This document shows, in pieces, positions 1 through 11,905 of a stretch of DNA of 64,000 bases. Under the pieces are notes generated by a model. It did not search any database. It was given only the letters and a program-made list of their open reading frames with translations, and was not told where the DNA came from. The DNA comes from Conchocele bisecta. Its lineage: Eukaryota; Mollusca; Bivalvia; Lucinida; Thyasiridae. The stretch spans positions 5,652,064-5,716,063 of the forward strand of contig CM055266.1 of the NCBI GenBank assembly GCA_029237695.1. The letters run 5' to 3'. Made by a program: the position numbers and the translations under genes. Position 1 is the stretch's first letter; each line of letters starts with the position of its first letter.

Positions 1-703
1 CACCATGTTTTCCTTTCCCAATAATTCGGCATTTTCTTCATCTCTATTTATATAGCGACCAAAGTAGTTCATCAGCAGAAGTCTATCAATGCTGTCGATG
101 AGACATTTTGGGTTAATATATGATGGTACCCATCCCTATCCAACAGTTTACATATCATTGAAGATCAGCACTGGTACCCATTTGTAACAAAAACTGCCAT
201 CAAAACTATATTGGAGGCATTTTATTGGCCGTGGCGGGCCGTCTATACATATACCTACTGTATCAACTTGAAATCCGGTGACATGTAAGCAGTTATCTGA
301 GTGTATTGTCACTAGTGTCTACTTGCCTACCATGCGAGTATAGCTTTACCAGTGGTAACACGTACACTAACAATAGGCTGTGCACCATATTGAACAGTTT
401 ACACATTGGAATTTATTCGTAGATTGATGGGAGAAATACTCAGATATATCGCGGGTTGTATAATTTACTGGCACAATATTTATAACACGCTGTTGTCATA
501 CCAGTCTATGATGTATTTCATCAAATTGTATTAGTTTTTCTGTCATATTATTTGTTGTATGTGTCAAACGCTCGAAGTAGTGAAACTGTATGCTACCTTG
601 TACATGCAAAGATGGCGGAGATGGCAACGCAATGTACCGTATAGTATACAACAAGAAGAGGATATTCACATATGTTATATTCATCACTCTTATGAAGCAA
701 TTA
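1..703. other. Unassigned non-coding stretch
   Basis: No convincing coding exon, RNA gene or repeat boundary is visible here. The short open frames have no recognisable domain and no splice context. The stretch may be intron or upstream flank of the sulfotransferase gene, whose earlier exons are not seen. Confidence 0.5.
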
Positions 704-772
704 CAGTGAAATATCTCTAAACCGGACACCCTTGGAGGTCCCCAGGGTGTCCGGTTTAGAGAGGTTTCACAG
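704..772. mobile_element. Palindromic pogo-like MITE (family A, copy 1)
   Basis: A nearly perfect ~69-bp palindrome whose arms read CTCTAAACCGGACACCCT and its complement. It begins CAGTGAAA, ends TTTCACAG and is flanked by TA on both sides. CAGT ends with a TA target site are typical of pogo/Tigger-type Tc1-mariner MITEs. Other copies lie at 13211, 35200 and 55877. It has no coding capacity. Confidence 0.7.
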
Positions 773-1870
773 TAAATAAGGTATTTGATCCTTTTGAGGC
801 TAGCAACCACCAATTAGTTTTACTATACAACTTAACCGATTCCTCCAAATATGGCCATTCTCTCACACTTTCACTATTCGTATGGATGCTGTGGAACCTA
901 CCTGTTCATAACCTGCAACCTGTCTGCACCGGATTTTCACTAATTAAACAATATGTTCACTTACTCCTAAGAAAGAAAATTTCAACATTGTCCTGTCCGC
1001 CATATTGTTTATCATCAAAGTGTCATGTGACGTAGTGTTCACATCACGTGACAAGCAGGCTCAGTAATTTCTTTTAAATGCTAGAAATATGCTGGAAACT
1101 GGTGTTAAAAACACCCCAACATGTTTCTCAAGTAAAATTGGGCTGTAATGGATCAGGATTTACAAGCAAACTGGGTCTGTGGCCTCAAAACGTCTGCACT
1201 ATTTTTTTATACCGGACTACTAAAGCATACCCCCTGGCCGATGTGTACTATATTTAGCACAGTGATACCTTGAGCCATAGTTGTATGCTATGCGAGCATG
1301 CACAGACAGTATCACCTAAGGTAAATGGCCAAGAAACTCATCAAACATAAGGTCACATATAGTGAACAAATAAAGAAACGCTACAGTTTTCAATTCCTAA
1401 CATTTGAATTATGTGCATTAATGTGCATAATACGTGTATATTATGAGACGGATCGACTCGCACGAATAATTTTGAAAATAAAAATTACACGTACGATGCT
1501 TATATTGGGCTGGAGGTAGGAAAACATGTAAAACAGTGTTTTATTTCGTCTAATGAGGTCACGTGACAATGTTTTGCAGTAAAAACATTGTGGATTGGAA
1601 TAAGAATACTGTGTGTGATTGGAAAAACATCAATACATTGAAACTGTAATGACATTGACACTGTCACTGATGGAAAATAATCAACACTGACATGTGATTG
1701 ACATGCGTCAATCAGATTGTGACAACGTTTTGTCACATGCATTTAGGGTGGCATTTGGACGACTAATAGCAAGGCTCAAGAGGCGTTACGTGAACGCTGG
1801 AGGCGTTTCACATTTGCTACATCAAGGATGACCGTGTATGTCAATATAAGGTTAACTGTATTGTAATTTT
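773..1870. other. Non-coding stretch with an old family A fragment
   Basis: No gene is seen. Around 1270-1350 the sequence matches the interior of the longer family A copy near 13310-13400 (GAGCCATAGTTGT, then CCAAGAAACYCATCAAA), so a decayed relative of that element is present. The rest is unassigned. Confidence 0.45.
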
Positions 1871-1990
1871 CAAATTTGCGGCGTATATCAGAAAATGATA
1901 GGTCGGAAAATCTGTTTAATGGCGACGCGCTAGCGGAGCCATCAAACATGTTTTCCGACCTATCATTTTCTGATATACGCCGCAAATTTC
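1871..1990. repeat. Long hairpin palindrome
   Basis: The arms 1871-1910 and 1951-1990 are near-perfect inverted repeats of ~40 bp around a GC-richer 40-bp loop that is itself partly palindromic (GACGCGCTAGCGG). Short GGTTAAC/GTTAACC pairs extend the inversion outward. It is probably a hairpin MITE. The mirrored short frames on both strands are a by-product of the palindrome. Confidence 0.75.
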
Positions 1991-2255
1991 AAAATGCGGT
2001 TAACCTATTTCTAACGCACTCCTTTACTACTGGCGTAAGAATACACATTGAAATAATTTGCGACCGTTCATCAACAATGATATACCTGTAATGTATGACC
2101 ATCAGCCAATCAGAGTGCGTGATATTTATATAGAGTGCATGAGAAAGAGGGATGGTATACCAACAATACCAACAATAAAATATACACTTGGAATAACACA
2201 TGGTTATATATTTGATAATATAATAGTATAATTATGTATGTAGCGTTATTTTTTT

Positions 2256-4296
2256 TAGCTCACCTGAGCGAAGCTCATGTGAGCTATTGTTACAGCAATG
2301 TGTCCGTCGTCCGTCGTCCGTCGTCGTCGTCCGTGAACATTTTCAAACGTCTTCTCCTCGGTAACCATTGGGCCTATGGTCACCAAACTTCATGGTCATG
2401 GTCCTTAGGTAGGGGGATTACAAAATTGTTAAAATGACGTCATTATGTTATCCAAGATGGCCGCCGTCTAAAAATAGCACTAATTCTTAAAAAATCTTCT
2501 TCACAAGAACCGCCAACCGGATTTCGACAAAACTTGGTAGGAATGATCGATGTACATTGCTCTTTCAAAGTTGTTAAAATGGTGACCCTGGGGTTAAAAA
2601 TGGGCGTGGCCCGTGGGGTCAAATTGGGGTCAAATTTTATTTTTGACTGAATATGGTCATTTCATATATCAAATTGAAGGTATCAATGAGGCGATCACTC
2701 TGGTGCATCTTTTGTCGAAATCGGATTGTTATGTCATCCAAGATGGCCGCCGAAAGGTCAAAAGGTCGTTCTTTTATTACAGATTTCAAAATTCTTCTTC
2801 ACATGAACCGCTTGGCCCATGGTAGCCAAATTTAAAAGTTATGGTCCATGGGTGAAGCCTTTTCAGATTTGTTAAAATTGAGGTCATCGCTAATCCAAGA
2901 TGGCCGCCGTCTAAAAATAGCATAAATTCTTCAAAAATCTTCTTCTCATGAACCGCTTGCCGGATTTCGACGAAACTTAGTAGGAATGATCGATGTACAT
3001 TGCTCTTTCAAAGTTGTTAAAATGGTGACACCGGGGTCAAAAATGGGCGTGGCCCGTGGGTTCAAATTGGGGTCAAATTTTATTTTTGACCGAATATGGT
3101 CATGTCATATATCAAATTGAAGGTATCAATGAGGCTATCACTCTGGTGCATTTTCTGTCGAAATCGGATTGTTATGTCATCCAAGATGGCCGCCGAAAGG
3201 TCAAAAGGTCGTTCTTTTATTAGAGATTTCAAAATTCTTCTTCACATGAACCGCTTGGCCCATGGTAGCCAAACTTAAAAGTTATGGTCCATGTGTGAAG
3301 CCTTTTCAGATTTGTTAAAATGGAGGTCATCGCTAATCCAAGATGGCCGCTGTCTAAAAATAGCATAAATTCTTCAAAAATCTTCTTCTCATGAACCGCT
3401 AGCCGGATTTCGACGAAACTTGGTAGGAATGATCGATGTGCAATGCTCTTTCAAAGTTGTTAAAATGGTGACCCAGGGGTCAAAAATGGGCGTGGCCCGT
3501 GGGGTCAAATTTTATTTTTGACCGAATATGGTCATGTTATATATCAAATCGAAGGTTTCAATGAGGCGATCACTCTGGTACATTTTTTGTACAAATCGGA
3601 TTGTTATGTCATCCAAGATGGCCGCCGAAATGTCAAAAGGTCGTTCTTTTATTGGAGATTTCAAAATTCTTCTTCACATGAACCGCTTGGCCCATGGTAG
3701 CCAAACTTAAAAGTTATGGTCCATGGGTGAAGCCTTTTCAGATTTGTTAAAATGGAGGTCATCGCTTATCCAAGATGGCCGCCGTCTAAAAATAGCATAA
3801 ATTCTTAAAAAATCTTCTTCCCATGAACCGCTAGCCGGATTTCGACGAAACTTGGTAGGAATGATCGATGTATATTGCTCTTTGAAAGTTGTTAAAATGG
3901 TGACCCCGGGGTCAAAAATGGGCGTGGCCCGTGGGGTCAAATTGGGGTCAAATTTTATTTTTGACTGAATATGGTCATGTCATATATCAAATTGAAGGTA
4001 TCAAAGAGGTATCACTCTGGTGCAATATTTGTCGGAATCGGATGATTATGTCATCCATGATGGCCACCAAAAATTCCATTTATTCAAGATTTTTAACGTC
4101 TTTTTCTCAGGAACCACATGGCCGATGCTGGGTGAAGCATTTTCAGATTTTGTAAAATGAGAGTCATCGCTTAATCCAAGATGACCGCCATCTAAAAATA
4201 GCACAATTTTTTTAAAACACATGAACTCAATGTCACATTCTCCTCTGGTGTTCATGGAGTCAGGTGAGCGAATTAGGGCCATCATGGCCCTCTTGT
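2256..4296 (-). mobile_element. HINE-like tandem-repeat element, family H copy 1
   Basis: Read on the minus strand it starts ACAAGAGGGCCATGATGGCC (4296 downward) and ends in a 29-bp hairpin at 2257-2285 followed by TA and an A-run. Between the ends are about four tandem units of ~405-446 bp. Each carries two copies of CCAAGATGGCCGCC or a near match, and a CGTC-rich microsatellite lies at ~2303-2335. It has no transposase or Rep/helicase frame; the short repeated frames are by-products of the array. The architecture suggests a non-autonomous Helitron/Helentron-like element, which is inference. Further copies lie at 29208 and 45857. Confidence 0.75.
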
Positions 4297-4753
4297 TTTG
4301 TTCAGTATATGTTTTCTTGATGTCCGATTTAGAGAGGTTCCACTGTTCCATTGAAGCCAAATATATAGTTCTGTGACATGCGTCCTTAAAGACTGAAAGA
4401 CGTTTTAAACAAGTATTAATGTCTGTTCCACGTTTTGTTGCCGACGAACTTTTGGCTATTAAACACATTAAATATAAAAAATATTTAAAAGTAAGTACTT
4501 TTTCATCAATAACAAAAAAGTCACCCTCCACAAACAAATTATTTGATGAAATTCCATCAAATATATTGATTTTATTTTCCTATGGGAATTTAACAATAAT
4601 TTTTTTTTTAAATATTTTTTTATTTGTGGAACGATTTTCAAAATATAACTTTTGTTTTCTTAATTACATCATTTTCAAGCTATCTCGCCAGGTTTCGGAG
4701 TTAATTTCCAAACATTCGGAATCAATTTCCAAAATGAAATTGACTCCCCATGT

Positions 4754-5130
4754 TAAAGGTGCATTGCCCACGCAGCAGGCACAATGTTCTTTACGGGAAT
4801 TAAATAAATGTATAATTGTGTCACTATTCCATCAGTTCTAAAAAATACGAGTGCCCGCTATGCATATGCATGTATAATCATTTAGTAATATTTAGTTTAC
4901 TGATAGTGACGGGCGGTGGTATCAGGCTATTTTCATATGCAAATGAGGCATGGTATTTTTTAATTATAACCTGAAAAAAATATATTTTCGACAGATTAAT
5001 AAGTATGATCATTGCACATCAAAAAGTAATTACAGAGAAGAAATAGTAATGTCAGTTAACATTTTAAGGAAACACGGTTATCGCCCCTGATATCATTGTG
5101 AAAATTCATGTGTGATATACGAGTATAAAA
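4754..5130 (+). mobile_element. TTAA MITE, family B copy 1 (3' truncated)
   Basis: It starts TTAAAGGTGCATTGCCCAC and follows the family B body, including ATATGCAAATGAGG and the CGACAGATTA block, but loses the right terminal repeat near 5130 and runs into the foldback element. It is therefore an old, broken copy nested in family N. Confidence 0.7.
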
Positions 5131-5428
5131 ATGCCAATTACATTGTCTTAAAATGGTTCATAACTGTTCTTTTTTTTGGGAGGGTGACTTTTTTGTTATT
5201 GATGAAAAAGTACTTACTTTTAAACAGTTTTTAGATTTAATGTCAGTTAACATTTTAAGGAAACACGGTTATCGCCCCTGATATCATTGTGAAAATTCAT
5301 GTGTGATATACGAGTATAAAAATGCCAATTACATTGTCTTAAAATGGTTCATAACTGTTCTTTTTTTTTTGGGAGGGTGACTTTTTTGTTATTGATGAAA
5401 AAGTACTTACTTTTAAACAGTTTTTAGA
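5048..5428. repeat. 191-bp direct tandem duplication
   Basis: The segment beginning AATGTCAGTTAACATTTTAA at 5048 recurs at 5239 and is almost identical. The main visible difference is the length of a T-run. It spans the junction between the truncated family B copy and the family N arm, so it arose after that nesting. Confidence 0.85.
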
Positions 5429-5579
5429 TTTAATGTGTTTAATGGCAAAATGTTCGTCGGCAGCAAAACGTGGAACAGACAGTAGGTGCCGGATTCATAT
5501 GTACGTTTTGTCAAATTTGCCCACGGACTAACTCTTACGCCTACTGTTCGTTCCACATGAAAGGGTTAAGTAGGATACT

Positions 5580-6377
5580 TAAAGGCACATGCCCACTCAG
5601 TAGGAAGAAAATGTTCTTTATAGGAATTAAATAAGTGTATAATTGTGTCACTATTCCACAAGTTCTAACAATTACGAGTGCCCGCTTTACAGATATACAT
5701 GTAATCATTTAGTAATGTTTATCTTACTGACAGTGACACGCGGTCGTATCAGGTTATTTTCATATGCAAATGAGGCATGGTAGTTTTTAATTATTTATAC
5801 TATTTAAATGCGTCACCAGAAAAAAATAATATTTTCGACAGATTATAAAGTATGATCATTGCACACCAAAAATAAATACAGAGAACAAATAGTATTGTCC
5901 GTTAACATTTTAAGGAAACTTGGCTATCGCCCCTGATATCAGTGTGAAAATGTACGTCTGATATGAAATATATAATAATGCCAATCGATACGTGGGGTAA
6001 TGGTGAATAATTCCAGTACAAAAATATTTACACAATTCCCTAACATCTGATTGGTCCGTTGCAAGTCTCCGTCCAAAATTTATATACCAGTAAACTCCAT
6101 GCCGAACTACTTTCCGTAACCGTCAGGCGCAGTTAAAATAATTCTTAAGAAAACGGAAAATAAACACATTTTCTTGATGAATTTATTTCAAATGGGGGAT
6201 ATAAACTTCCGGCCTTCGTCTAGTATTCCCGCGACTTTTCCAAGTTTATACCCCGATAAATTCCACAAAAAGGCCATTCATTCCTATAATGAATGTTTAT
6301 TTTGCCAGAAAATGTCTCAGATGATGTCTGTGATATAAATAACAGTTTGTGTCTACTGAGTGGCCATGCACCTTTAA
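5580..6377 (+). mobile_element. TTAA MITE, family B copy 2 with nested insertion
   Basis: It is flanked by TTAA on both sides (5580-5583 and 6374-6377). Its ends read AAGGCACATGCCCACTCAG and the complement of TGGCCATGCACCT. The body carries the family's ATATGCAAATGAGG octamer. A family C element is inserted at ~6013-6290. TTAA target choice is typical of piggyBac- or Kolobok-type elements, but no transposase is present. Its right end lies 44 bp before the splice acceptor of the sulfotransferase exon. Confidence 0.8.
6013..6290 (+). mobile_element. Family C composite element copy 1 (partly deleted)
   Basis: It matches the copies at 25957, 27183 and 56497: an opening ATTCCAGTACAAAAATATTT, a middle CGTCAGGCGCAGTT, and a right hairpin arm ending CCATTCATTCCTATAA. 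Most of the left hairpin arm is missing. It is inserted inside a family B MITE. Confidence 0.75.
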
Positions 6378-6421
6378 GACAGGTGCTTAATGACACATCT
6401 AATAAAGTGTCGTTTTTGCAG

Positions 6422-6688
6422 GTATCTGGACCGGAAGTGTGTACAACGGTATAGTAAAAGACGTCTTTTTAGGAGAAACAATATGTGCAGACAGTTACAA
6501 GTTATTTATTATCAAAACACACAAGTTAAATTCTGTCCTCCCAGCTTGCCAACGAAAAGCTGAACGGATACAGTTTCACAGCGCCGTACTTCTTATGCGG
6601 AACCCGTACAACGCTATTCTTGCTGAGTTTAATAGGCGGAATGCGGGTAAAATCCGTGTGGCCAGTGAAAATAAGTTCAACAATACGA
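6422..6688 (+). CDS. WSCD-like sulfotransferase, penultimate exon
   Basis: This internal exon encodes ~89 residues of a sulfotransferase domain of the WSC-domain-containing (WSCD1/WSCD2) type. These are Golgi membrane enzymes of the PAPS-dependent sulfotransferase fold; vertebrate members sulfate sialylated glycans. Visible family landmarks are GIWTGS near the start, IIKTHK, and RNPYNAILAEFNRRNAGK, which corresponds to the conserved RNPY-AEFNR segment near the 3'-phosphate-binding region. The acceptor is TTTTTGCAG at 6413-6421 and the donor is A/GTAAGTAAG at 6688/6689. The last base of the exon plus the first two of the next make one codon, so the splice is in phase. The exon with the 5'-phosphosulfate loop and the WSC domains is not seen and presumably lies upstream of the window. 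The precise paralogue cannot be named. Confidence 0.82.
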
Positions 6689-6699
6689 GTAAGTAAGTA

Positions 6700-7000
6700 C
6701 ATACATCATTATGATTTGCGGATATCAGGGGCGGCGCCCCCCCCCCCCACCCCCTCACTAATTGTGTTGGGGAGGCCTGGCCCCCTCAATACGTATGTAA
6801 CTTATATTATAAAACACATACTCTCATCCTCAAACGTGCTGGGAAAGCAGGATATCAAGAATGTACGGCACCCGCTAGCAACATCCGGCCCTTTGGGCTC
6901 TCAAGAATGCCCCCCACCCCCCACAATAAGTGTCTGGTTCCGCCGCCTATGGATATTAGTTTCATAAGACTGGAAAGATTGGACGTTTATGGTGAAAATA
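6700..7000. other. C-rich low-complexity stretch
   Basis: C-runs at ~6738-6754 and 6909-6922, with GGGGCGGCGCCCC and CTGGTTCCGCCGCC motifs, look like the end of a decayed repeat that recurs in similar form near 24565. No gene is visible. Confidence 0.4.
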
Positions 7001-7139
7001 AAAAACAAATATGTCATCGGTTTACTATGACAAGATTGGTTTTATCATTACACCACGTGTAGTGTATACTCTTATGTCGTTACTTCAGGTTTTGTGATTT
7101 TTTTTGCTATGTTGTTTGAACCAAGGTTTTTGTTTCATC

Positions 7140-10100
7140 TATAGACCACATACAACAAAACTGGGGTTGGTTCCATTTTTTTTCTATAAGTCATATGGCC
7201 GCCATCTTGAAATTCAAAATGGCCGCCAAGGAAATTTATATTTCGAAGTCATTATGTGTGATGTTTTTGCAGCGAAAAACACATTATGGACAGGCAGAAT
7301 GAGTTCAATACATGTTGAGTTACAAGCCATTTTGGTCAAAATGGCCGCCATTTCAAAATTGGAAATCCAGTATATATTTTACATTTTTTAATGTAAGATT
7401 TTGTATTTTCCTTCTGGTTATACTCGTATTTCTGTGAACACAGTCTGCTGAGGTTATTTCTAGCTGGTAGTGCGCTACGAGTGATATTTATCTTCAAAAT
7501 GGCCACCGAAACTAAGCGTGCTATGTACTTCGCTACATCAAAGATTTGTTACACATTCAAGTATTTCTGTGTCTGTAGTTATGTTCTTTCAAATACTATT
7601 GTGATTGAAACGTGTGTGTCTGCTTGCAAACATATCTATATACAACATATAACAACACTGAAGTTAGTTCCATTTTGTAAGAGCCGCATAGCCGCCATTT
7701 TGAATTTCAAAATGGCCGCAGTTGAAATTAATTTATATTTAACGTCAACGTTATATGTGGTGTTTTTTATTATTATTTATTATGGATGAGAAATATTGGC
7801 ATACTTATTTCAGTATATTTGAAAATGGCGGCCACATTATTTTTAAAATGGCCGCCATTTAAACTTGATAATCTAATATGTATTATACATGTTTAATGCA
7901 GTGGTGATATGTTGTATGTTTCTTCTGCTTATACTCATAATACAATGAACACAAAATGTTGAGATTATTGCTAGCTAGTACTGTGGTACCAGACACCATT
8001 ATCTTCAAAATTGCTGCTGGAAATCAGTGTGTCACATACATTGCCACTTCAAGGATTTACATCTATTTGTTGTATTACGTATTTACGTGTACATGTATCA
8101 CGTATTGTTGTGGCTTAAGGTTATGTTTCTTCAAATGATATCTTGGTCAGCACATGTGTTTTCCTTTAAAATAAGAAGATGCAAATATGGCAAATCATCC
8201 ATTTTATCCAATAAAGTGTATATTATGGTATTGTATATTGCATTGCAAAGGTAAATACTCATATTCTCCATTGCATCATGAGAAAGCGTCTGTTACGGCG
8301 ATATGAAGCACCATCTGCAGTATGTAAGAACTGGCATTGCGCTAGCAGACTGCAACAGTAGCCGATTTCGTCAAAATTGCAAAGTATACTTTTCTAGCAA
8401 AGTATACTTTGAGGGAGAAATCATTTATTTTTCCTGAAATGCATTATTTCATATAGAAATAACGACTGCATATATGTGATGATTAAAAGTATGCAGAATT
8501 ATTATACTGAATGTATTACATTAGCACAGCCAAATTGGCTGTGATAATGTAATAAAGTCAGTATAATAAAAATTAATAAATTTATCCTAAAATTGAAAAT
8601 GTCTCCCTCAAAGTACACTTTGCAATGTTGGTGAAATAGGCTATTTTCAATGTTGGTGAAATAGGCTATTTGCAATGTTGGTGAAATAGGCTATTTTCAA
8701 TGTTGGTTACTGGTCTCAACAGTTTGCTGTATTTATGAAGTCACAACATGGCCGCCAATGTTTAGCTCTTTTAATTTTAAAGCTACTATAATAGCGTTTG
8801 TTGCTCTGTTGATGACTGAATCTGAACTTGTAACAAATCGAAACATGTATTGGAAACACCTGCTCACAAGTGGTCAGTAACCTGGATAGAAGCTGCTGTC
8901 CCATCAATAACTGTGCAGGTGATCATTCCGTGCCGGTTATGGGAGTTTCGATATTCCAGTATCCCCAAATATAGGTCTGTACATTCACCTTTTGTGTTTA
9001 CGAAACTGTGTTCACAATGCTTACTGTTCGCTCAGCTAACCCTCTGGACCTTGGCTACATAGAGCACGTGACATTAAGGAAAGCCCATTATTTTGCAAAA
9101 TCCGCAAATTACTGGTAGGCAAATTGCAGACTTCATCTGACAAGTGTGTACACTGTAAATCCCTTTCAACTGTCCAATGACCCTTTTGGAGGGCATGCTG
9201 TGTGGCTGTTAACAGCTACCAGAAATTCCTTTTAATTCCCCATGTGGAAATGGTTGTACCAACAGTTTGTCATGGGTGGCCTGGTACATACTGTGATATC
9301 AGATTTTCATTGGCATTTCAGTTTCTATCTTCAATTTAACATCTTCCTACCATTTTACCAGAACATAATAGCTTGCGCTCGTCCAAGACATGTCTGAATG
9401 CCGAGATGGTCATTGTGCTCGGCTTGTAACATTTTGGACTCGAGAGGAGTCAGAATTATGTGTTTAAATCCTTTCAGTTTATCTCTGTAATCCCATAACA
9501 CCATTATTTTCTGCGGACATTGCGTTCTGAAATTGAGTTTTCCCTTTTAACTGACAGGTAAGTTCGCGAATACTACATGTACCTGTGAATGCATACCCTT
9601 AATAAAGTTAGAATATGTGGCTGTTACTGACTCGTAGGATAGCGTATCAGTAACTAGTATGGTTTTGCCAGAAACTTGTTTCATTGACACGCGATACTTC
9701 AGCAGCAGTAAAATATCCTGTAATCTGTGACGACATGAATAGAGTATATATTTCATGGATATGAGAGGCAAGTGATCTTACTCCATTTGAACAGTCTGTC
9801 CGTACACATAAATAAACCATTTCGGCCAAATAACATGCCTCATTATTCATGTTCAATCAGAGCATATTAGTTTTATGCGAGAACCAGTGATATGGAAGCA
9901 TTAACCATTGGCTTGCCTTTGTGGCACACCATAATGCAGTATCTCTTGCCTTGTCAAGTCATAGTATGACAAGTTCAACAAATGAAACGCAATTTGGACC
10001 ATCAAGGCACTGATCACTTTTATATTGACACAGGAGTTATGATCTCTTAAGACCATATGGTTATCATAAATAACGATACTGGCCATGGAACAATACTGCC

Positions 10101-11050
10101 TTTTTAACGTGGCCATTTTTCTACAGTTTCCTGCATACAATTCTGTATTATGTATAGAGTGTATTCAACCTCTCCAACAGTGTTTTGGCAATCAATCTGA
10201 CATTTTACTCACGTCTTCCACACATACTGAACATGTGCACATGACTTTTTAATGCCGAAACGACATTTACTCACACAAATACTGCCTTTTCGACAGTTCT
10301 TATACACATTCCTGCATGCAAGTTTGTACAAATGTATAGTGTATATATTGTATGTAAGCAAATCATTTGACCACATTTTGTATGTAATTGTGCCAGCACT
10401 ACCTTTCAGGAACACCAACACGATGGAGACTCTAATGCAGATGGTGATGAAACTGATTGAAAGCAATGTATCCATAATTAAGAAAATTCCTGCATACACA
10501 CAGTGGCCATTTTGAAACCTAACATGTTTGTCATAAACAGTGACTTGAAATTTACTTTAGTCACATATAATTTACTTTCAATAATGATCATAGTCTGGGG
10601 AAAAATCAGTCCAAATGGTTTGTGCATGATTATATCAGAATTATATGATTTTCACGGCAGCCATTTTGAAAATTAGAATAAAATAGGAACAAATCATGTT
10701 TTCTTTGATGATACAAAGATCTTTTGTTCCAAGAACGTAGCAAAACAGTCAACACAATCTAACTATAAATATACTATAGTTTACTAAAGACAGTACGTAA
10801 TGAAGACATAAGAAATATTATTTTCACAGAGGCCATTTTTGAAAACAAAATGTCCGCCATAACAATTATCAGAAAAAAAGTGGAACCAATCCCGGTTTTA
10901 TTATTTGAAGTATGTAGATGGCATAGCCGAAAGAAACAACATTATATCTGCATTATAAATGTAGATATGAATATTACAATATATTGTATACGATTTCAGG
11001 ACGGCCATTTTTAAATCTAAGATGGCCGCCATATGGTTGTTGAAAATGAA
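7140..11050. repeat. Large inverted repeat region with ATGGCCGCC motifs (Y)
   Basis: The left side has two diverged tandem units (~495 bp apart; for example, GGTTGGTTCCATTTT at ~7165 and GAAGTTAGTTCCATTTT at ~7661). Each carries back-to-back GCCGCCAT and ATGGCCGCC motifs. The right side (10640-11050) carries the same motifs inverted: ~10858-10908 is the reverse complement of ~7155-7205. The middle (8710-10500) shows no gene. This is probably a decayed large foldback element inside the intron. Confidence 0.55.
8358..8706. mobile_element. Palindromic MITE, family D copy 1
   Basis: It has terminal inverted repeats around GTAGCCGATTTCG and GAAATAGGCTA, internal AAAGTATACTTT palindromes, and a central ~70-nt hairpin (8499-8568) of TATTACATTAKCACAGCC arms. 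The right end is amplified as 3-4 tandem copies of a ~25-bp CAATGTTGGTGAAATAGGCT unit. There are six copies in the window. Confidence 0.85.
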
Positions 11051-11363
11051 AATAGCACTGGTGTTGTTGTTTGTGGTCAAACGATGATTATCATAACAAA
11101 ACGAATCAATATTCTACCTGTATTATAAGTGTATATACATGTATTAAGAGGCAATTACCTGGTTTTGCTGATTTGGGCAATCATCTTCTACGCCATCTTG
11201 GATTTTGGAAAATGCTGAAGAATGTCATCCTTCGGATTCCAATAATATATGGTTTGTAGATGCAAAATCACCAAAAGTCCATTGTATATACGCCAAGCCC
11301 GGGTTCGGTCAAAAATGGCTAAATATCGGCTGGACTATCGGCGTACGCTAGTTATAGAAAACA

Positions 11364-11743
11364 GCAGGGCTCCAGATAAGGAATTCGTAATTGAGTATTG
11401 TCACTCCATCATTTCTTTGCAATTGGGTATTTCAACATTTTAATTGGGTAAAATAAAATCACACTACTGTTTACACATCAACAGACAGCAATTATTGAAT
11501 AGTTTGCTTCGAAAAAACAACATCTCTTGGCATTTCATTAGAATTGTCTCCTTGGAGACAATTCTAATGAAATACCAAGATGTGTTTTCATGGAAAATAA
11601 GACACATATGCTATACTTGTGTTCTGTTTATTGTTTTCTGCAGCATGATAAAGGTACCACAAAATTTGTATTGCTTTTTGATACTCGCTACTTCTGATTT
11701 CAATTGGGTATTTAAGCAAATACGCAGCTTATCTGGAGCTCTG
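11364..11743. mobile_element. hAT-like MITE, family E copy 1
   Basis: It begins CAGGGCTCCAGATAAG and ends CTTATCTGGAGCTCTG, with a central hairpin around TCTCCTTGGAGA and arms CATTTCATTAGAATTG. The flanks GAAAACAG and GAAAACAT could be an 8-bp target duplication, as in hAT elements, but the other copies do not show one clearly. Copies at 27820 and 32053 share the body. Confidence 0.75.
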
Positions 11744-11779
11744 GAAAACATGTCGATTACTGTTGAAGACTGTTCAATC

Positions 11780-11905
11780 TTTAATCCGTTCAACCCTACA
11801 GATACTAAATCCAACATTTGCAAGCACTGTATATCCAGTTGAGCTGGCTCGTAACAAACACTGTAGATCCAGATCAGCTGGCTCGTAACGAGCCATCTCA
11901 TCAGA
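11780..11905. mobile_element. Decayed family Z fragments
   Basis: Tandem pieces containing CACTGTAGATCCAGATCAGC, GCTGGCTCGTAAC and CATCTCATCAGAATCTGC match the interspersed family Z seen at 12928, 27640, 35540, 36640 and 54975. Boundaries are not clear. Confidence 0.5.

Larger units (their letters stand above)
4421..5486. mobile_element. Foldback element, family N copy 3 (interrupted)
   Basis: It starts GTCTGTTCCACG and ends CGTGGAACAGAC, with long inverted arms: ~4421-4600 matches ~5380-5486 in inverse, including a GTGACTTTTTTGTTATTGATG segment and its complement. The arms enclose a truncated TTAA MITE and a 191-bp tandem duplication. Related copies are at 26462 and 33025. No coding sequence. 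Confidence 0.65.

Noticed and set aside
1776..2091. Two matching frames on opposite strands around a shared RRISENDRSEN string
   Set aside because: The match is caused by the palindrome at 1871-1990. It is the same DNA read from both arms.
2613..4155. Repeated ~60-codon frames in family H units
   Set aside because: The same peptide-like strings recur in all H copies in different frames and break freely. They are shadows of non-coding tandem units.
4046..4537. 163-codon minus-strand frame
   Set aside because: It spans the end of family H, a pogo-like fragment and the arm of family N, three unrelated repeats. No codon bias or domain.
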